A stretch of 64,000 nucleotides of DNA, taken from assembly GCA_047967505.1 (NCBI GenBank), contig CM106538.1. The stretch is one strand, 5' to 3'. Position 1 is the stretch's first letter, and every line of letters starts with the position of its first letter. The stretch is from Dipteris shenzhenensis (lineage: Eukaryota > Polypodiophyta > Polypodiopsida > Gleicheniales). The notes under the pieces were generated by a model. It had not been told where the DNA came from, did not search any database, and saw nothing but the letters and a program-made list of their open reading frames with translations. Of this stretch, positions 59,688 to 64,000 are shown piece after piece. The position numbers and the translations under genes were made by a program.

Positions 59688-60888
59688 TCAAATTATGTTC
59701 CTACGCTTTAGGAAATAGTACTTCCGCGCTCTAGCTGGATGGCCCTCGAGCGTGTTGTAACCTAATGGACCTACTGTGTTGTGGCTCCTTATGTAGTACT
59801 GCTCTAAAGTTCGTGCTTTGTCTACGGTGTCTGTTGTTTCCAAAACTTTGATTTCGAAATTTTCTTCGAAGGGCTTGTAACGTTGCAAGTCCTCTTTCAT
59901 TTTCGCCAGTGGTTTTTTATTGTGCTGTTTGATCCTCCGCGGCAGGTCCGTCGTGCTCCCTATGTATTTTCTGTTGTTGGGCTTGCACGTGATGCAATAG
60001 ACGACGAGGCTCGCGCGATTCCCTTGCACGGGCGCTTCAGTGGAGGCTCCTCCTTCATCTCGAGGCTCGCGTCTTTCAATGTCGTCCCTGCGTAAACATT
60101 GACAATTACGTTAGTCATCGAGGTTTTCGGTCTTTTTTTTTCCGTTTGACGTCCATAATAGAATGCATTTATTTACTTGCCCTGGTTTTTCTCTGTTGCC
60201 GTGAAAGGATCGTTTCCAATACCGAAGCGCTCCTCGTATAAGTCCCTGTCGAAAATATACGTAAGCTTCTCCATTGTCGTCACCAGGTGCGTCACGTCGT
60301 GCATCCCTCCAAATTGTTCCATGAATTGTTCGAGTATAGCCATTGCTTGATCGCGCGCCGTGTCCCTCAGCAACTCCAAGGATACGTTGTACCCGTAATG
60401 CAGTAGCTCGCACGCATACGCTGTGATCCCTTTCGTCTTCGTGTCTAGTAGCTTCTGCCCCTCCAAACTTTCCATCATCCTATCGGTCTCATCGAACTCA
60501 ATGTCAAGCTCGACAAGGATCTCTTTGAGGAGTCCTGCAGGAGAAGTGCAATCCATGATGTTCTTGCAACTCGTTAATTCTTTTTCTCAACTGTTGCAGT
60601 TTTATTTAATTTTCGGAAGCATTACGCACCATTTGCGAATCTCAAGCCTCCTGGCTCTCTTTTAGCTGGCAAACGCCTATTGCAGTTGTCAATGAAGTCG
60701 CGTAGTTCCGCATACGTGTTGAAGCCGTTGATGTAAGCTCCCGGACGTTCTCCTGCATTGTTTGCTAGCCGGAATTGCTTTGTGGTTAGGAAGAACCTCC
60801 TCTTTGCTGGTGGAGGTTTTGTTGCCTTCGCGTTGCTTTTGTATAGCTCAAATAGCTGCTTGCAGGCACGACTTATTACACCGTCTTT
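59688..60888 (-). CDS. Spliced gene ending in a GIY-YIG nuclease domain
   Basis: Three segments join in phase with GT-AG borders: 60888-60630, 60534-60177 and 60087-59688 (introns of 95 and 89 bp). The 5' end is uncertain; a short ATG segment near 60966 may be the first exon. The N-terminal 200 residues (LFELYKSNAKATKPPPAKRR; LLKEILVELDIEFDETDR) are unfamiliar. The last exon is a GIY-YIG domain with all hallmarks: VVYCITC (GIY), KYIGST (YIG), LPRRIKQH (catalytic Arg), TLEQYYI (metal-binding Glu) and GYNTLEG. No stops or shifts interrupt it. GIY-YIG enzymes cut DNA and occur in homing endonucleases, repair proteins and Penelope-like retroelements. The start and the link to the helicase upstream are inferred. 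Confidence 0.75.
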
Positions 60889-61117
60889 TCAAATGAGCCG
60901 TCTTTTTAAATCTTCAAGAAAAAAAGATTCTTTCATGCTGGTGGAATTTACCTTGTCTGCGTCCATGTCTTATGCTGCAATGTCCTGAGCTTTATGATTC
61001 TCTGCACCTGTTCTCGACAACAGACAAGATATTAAAACCATTTTCCTTGCACGCATGTTTGACGTAACATATTCATGACTTGCCTATGCCTTTTTCAATC
61101 TCTGGTAGTGAATACCT

Positions 61118-62975
61118 TTATGCGCGTGGTTGTGTTGTCGACTGTGAGAACTCTCGTGGAATTGGTCTGAATATGTCTGGATGTGGGCAATGTAGTATGC
61201 GCAGCCTCGTTCTCTCAGTCACTCTGGACAACATCACGTATGCCATGCCAGGGGCAAACACTCCTCGGAATATGAGCAGCGCTTTGTTGGATATGGTTGC
61301 GCCTTGGGATTTGTGTCCCGTGATAGCGTATGCTAGGGTTAGTGGAAATGTGGACTTGTGGAACCATTTTCCATTTATTGCCTTTCCCTGATGCTTCGAG
61401 CGTCGTAATGTGAGCACGGCCGCCGTTGTGTCCATGACGACAGTGATACCGTTGATTTCCCCCCTGCTAGTTGCATTGATGCTCTTGATTTTGCACATTG
61501 CTCCATTTGCGGCACCTATGGCGAGGTCAATGTTTTCCGTTATCATTGCCTTCGCCCCCACGCAAATTTTTCCTATCTCGTTGAAGCTTTTGTCCTCCAA
61601 CCATTCTTTGAGAGCTGGTTCGCTCGCGGCGTTACTGTGTATTTGAACATGCACAATCATCTCGGGAGTGTTGAATTTCTCCACAAGCTCATCGTTGAAG
61701 GTAGCGACATCGACTCTGTGCGTGCAAATGATGGTTGTTTCGGCATCGATGAAGTGGCATGCACCTTCCTTGTCGACAATGCACTGCCCCAAACAGTCGA
61801 AAATCTCGTCAGTTGTGGGCGTCCTGAGTCTTATGGTATGCAAGAATGCCAGGAACGGCATGTCTCATGCATGTCGCATCGAGAATTGCATGTGGTACAT
61901 TTTCGCTTGAACCCAGTGCACGGAGGACGTGATGTGGCATGGCTCGCAGAGATCCTCGCGATGTTTGCAGACTGGCGGTAATTGCGCGAGGTCACCAAAA
62001 ATTATGAGCATTTTGTGTCTAAATGGCTCATGCAATGTGCCATTAGTCACATTGACGATTTGTCTTACCACGAGATCGAAAGTCATCCTTGTTAGCATGG
62101 ACATCTCGTCAATGATGATCACGTTGGCTTCCTTGATTGCGAGGTGTCGCTCATCCGTTTCATGGATGTTCAGTGGGTACTGACTGCTGCGCACAGGGAT
62201 CTTGAATTGGTAGTGTACAGTGGTTGCAATCCCGCTCAGCTGCGTCGCAACCGCCCCTGTTGATGCACAGAGTATTGTTGTTTTGTTTTGCGCTACCAGA
62301 TGCGAAACATAGTACCGTATCAAGAAGCTTTTGCCGCTACCTGGTGTTCCACAGACAACGTGCAGCCCCGAGCTTGTTGAAGCTAGGCTTTCGAAGACTC
62401 TTTGTTGTTCTACTGTCAATGCGGCATTGGCGAGCGACGGTGCGAAACTCGGCCATTTTTTCCAACATCCTCGCGCGTGTTGGCCCTTCGACGGTTTGCT
62501 GGTCGATGTTAGGCGCTTCCATCGGGCAGTCTCGGATGATTCAAGACCAACCGTTCCACGTTGCGTTTCCTTGGGCTTTCGTATCACATATTGCCTATGG
62601 AATCGTAGAACGTGCTCTCCTCGATGACGCTCGGTCTCCCGCAGTATATGTCGACCGGGTGCAGGGTGACGTTGTTGTTTCGCGAGACGATGCGTTGTCT
62701 TAGAGATGGTGGCGAGGAGTCGACATAGTGAACGGTCTCGCTCCTTGTGATTGTTGGTATCTGCATGCAGTTTAGCGCGGCCTCTGTTGGAGAGGTTGGT
62801 TTTGATAGGAGGCTCGCGGCGATGAGTTTCAGCTTTACTTCGCCGAGATGTTGCAACCCCAAACGCGAGGCGTCTTCTGAACGGATGTTCAGTTTGCCCA
62901 TTGGTTCAGATTTCATCGCGTACTTGAGGAGGTAGTGAGAGATTGAAGAGTTTGTCACGCAGAGATCAAGTTCAA
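61118..62975 (-). pseudogene. Helitron Rep C-terminus and Pif1-like helicase
   Basis: From 62975 the minus strand reads a Rep C-terminus with the catalytic tyrosine motif (SISHYLLKYAMKSEP), SPTEAALNCMQ, and YCGRPSVIEESTFYDSI, all in Helitron order. A one-frame shift at about 62587 leads to YVIRKPKE and the helicase: Walker A GTPGSGKS near 62340, Walker B IIIDEMSML near 62110, GDLAQLPP near 61990, and motifs V/VI near 61310-61200 (TGHKSQGATI, AYVMLSR). The helicase is complete except for one TGA at 61865-61867 (RHA*DMPF), which fits CGA to TGA. The N-terminal Rep with its HUH motif is missing because AAA-ATPase sequence begins at the cut. Confidence 0.87.
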
Positions 62976-63405
62976 GAGCCGAGACAGAATGCTCCACACA
63001 AACGCAAAGAACCCTTACGACCGTGGCAATAAGTGGAGTTCGGTGCCCTTCAAGTACCCCTCCACCTTCCAAACTCTGGCAATGGATCCCTCCCAGAAGC
63101 AAAAGATCCAGGAGGACCTCACCGATTTTGTCAACGGCGAAGCTTTCTATAACAGGGCAGGCCGTTCCTGGAAGCGCGGGTATCTTCTGTATGGACCTCC
63201 TGGTACAGGCAAGTCCAGCATGATCGCTGCCATGGCCAACTTCCTGCAATACAATGTCTACGATTTGGAGCTCACTGAGGTAAAGTCTAACGCAGAACTC
63301 CGAAAGCTTCTTATCCGGACGAGCAACAAGTCTATTATAGTTATAGAGGACATCGATTGCTCGCTGGATTTCTCCGACAGGAAGAAGAAAGCTGAGAAGT
63401 CTCCG
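62976..63405 (+). pseudogene. BCS1-like AAA-ATPase gene fragment
   Basis: About 140 residues of a plant AAA-ATPase of the BCS1-like (AAA-ATPase 1/OM66) family: NKWSSVPFKYPSTFQTLAMD, WKRGYLLYGPPGTGKSSMIA (Walker A), VYDLELTEV, and SIIVIEDIDCSLD (Walker B). Family proteins have about 450-520 residues; here both the N-terminal membrane/M domain part and everything after KKKAEK are missing. It is uninterrupted but a fragment. The left edge coincides with the cut in the Helitron Rep on the other strand. Host gene disrupted by the element, or fragment captured by it, are both possible. Confidence 0.85.
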
Positions 63406-64000
63406 TCACGTAATTCAACCTCTCTTTCAAACAAACAACGATTGATGATCTAATATATGAGTTGAAGGCAAGTAAGGAAGTAGAAGCAAACCTGATTGTG
63501 ATGATGAACAAACAGCAACACACTTGAAATTTTATGTTTCTCCTATATTTAAAGGTTTTGCCTTGGCTTTTTACGCAGTTGGCTTTTTACGCAGCTTTTG
63601 GGCTTTCAGAATTTAAAAAATCTAAGGGTGTATATTGTGCCATGTGGAAGCACAGGATTTCAGAATTTGGAAAAACGTCCTAGTGCTGGCCAAGTAAATA
63701 GGGATTGGGCCAAAGTCCCTTGTGGAAGAGTTGATTCGAGACAGGTGCAAACGGCAACACACCTGTAGGTGAGGAATAAGAAAGCTGTCTTGGGCAGTTG
63801 ATTGCCGGCCTTGAAGGTCTTCTCACGTTAAATTGTTCCGACAATGTTTGTCAAGCAATCTGTTCTGAGCGTGTGACATGCTGGTTTTCATTCAGGCTTT
63901 GATAGGGAACAATGGATGGAGCTCTTTGAGCCTACAGGGAAGACTGTATCATGTTGGAACAATTCCAAATTTGAAATGGAACATCTACGCTACGGATCTA
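63406..64000. other. No gene recognised to the window end
   Basis: Sequence after the AAA-ATPase fragment shows no continuation of that gene and no other motif. A near-repeat of TTGGCTTTTTACGCAG occurs twice around 63,565-63,595. Confidence 0.5.

Larger units (their letters stand above)
59688..62985 (-). mobile_element. Helitron-type element with an adjacent GIY-YIG gene, 5' truncated
   Basis: Minus-strand order: a Rep C-terminus cut at about 62,975, a Pif1-like helicase, and then a spliced gene ending in a GIY-YIG nuclease. All three share a higher GC and CpG content than the surroundings. That the GIY-YIG gene belongs to the element is inferred from strand, spacing (about 230 bp) and composition. 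No Helitron 3' hairpin with CTRR end was identified. Confidence 0.55.

Noticed and set aside
62584-63249. One continuous 221-codon minus-strand protein
   Set aside because: Only the part below about 62,975 is Helitron Rep; the rest is the antisense shadow of the AAA-ATPase fragment.

Overview
This window looks like nuclear DNA of a land plant with a large, repeat-rich genome. A seed-free plant such as a fern is my best guess, but that is inference. The evidence is: Ty1/copia elements primed by initiator tRNA-Met, a plant-type L1 LINE, Helitron-type elements, short GT-AG introns, a BCS1-like AAA-ATPase fragment, a 182-bp satellite, and premature stops that mostly fit C-to-T decay of methylated cytosines. 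I see no rRNA, tRNA, CRISPR array or bacterial operon.

Layout. 1-13 kb: a broken copia element (939-4964), a decayed DDE-type transposase gene (4986-7499), a gypsy gag relic, an unknown relic on the minus strand, and a 5'-truncated copia pol with polypurine tract and the start of a 3' LTR. 13-21 kb: gene-poor DNA with CT, TG and TA microsatellites, one copia RNase H scrap and a roughly 0.9-kb foldback. 21.8-27.2 kb: a minus-strand Helentron (Rep, Pif1-like helicase, AP-type endonuclease), inactivated. 27.5-30.5 kb: a minus-strand spliced gene whose exons join in phase and encode an H2B-like histone-fold segment. 30.5-37 kb: repeats, a MITE-like foldback, a small phase-0 multi-exon gene remnant and a copia start with primer-binding site. 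37.05-48.58 kb: an 11.5-kb unit bounded by 32-bp terminal inverted repeats (30 of 32 match). It holds a long transposase-like gene, two minus-strand genes, two arrays of three hairpins, and a gene that fuses a histone H3 to a Ulp1-type (C48) cysteine protease. 49-59 kb: gypsy RT relic, a young gag-only LTR retrotransposon with matching LTRs and a 5-bp target duplication inside a 182-bp satellite, a LINE, and a CTATATAGG-rich repeat. 59.7-63.4 kb: a Helitron-type Rep/helicase with a spliced GIY-YIG nuclease gene beside it and an AAA-ATPase fragment butted against its cut Rep end.

How it fits together. Almost everything is mobile DNA or its debris. The unusual part is that two separate loci encode divergent histones, an H2B-like protein at 28-30.5 kb and an H3 fused to a SUMO-protease-like domain at 44.5-46.6 kb. 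The H3 fusion lies inside a TIR-bounded element together with repeated hairpins that could yield small RNAs. The H3 tail keeps K4 but lacks K9. My working hypothesis, which is inference only, is that this element carries its own chromatin-modifying cargo. The Helitron-GIY-YIG pairing is a second unusual arrangement. Exon joins and domain calls are by eye.
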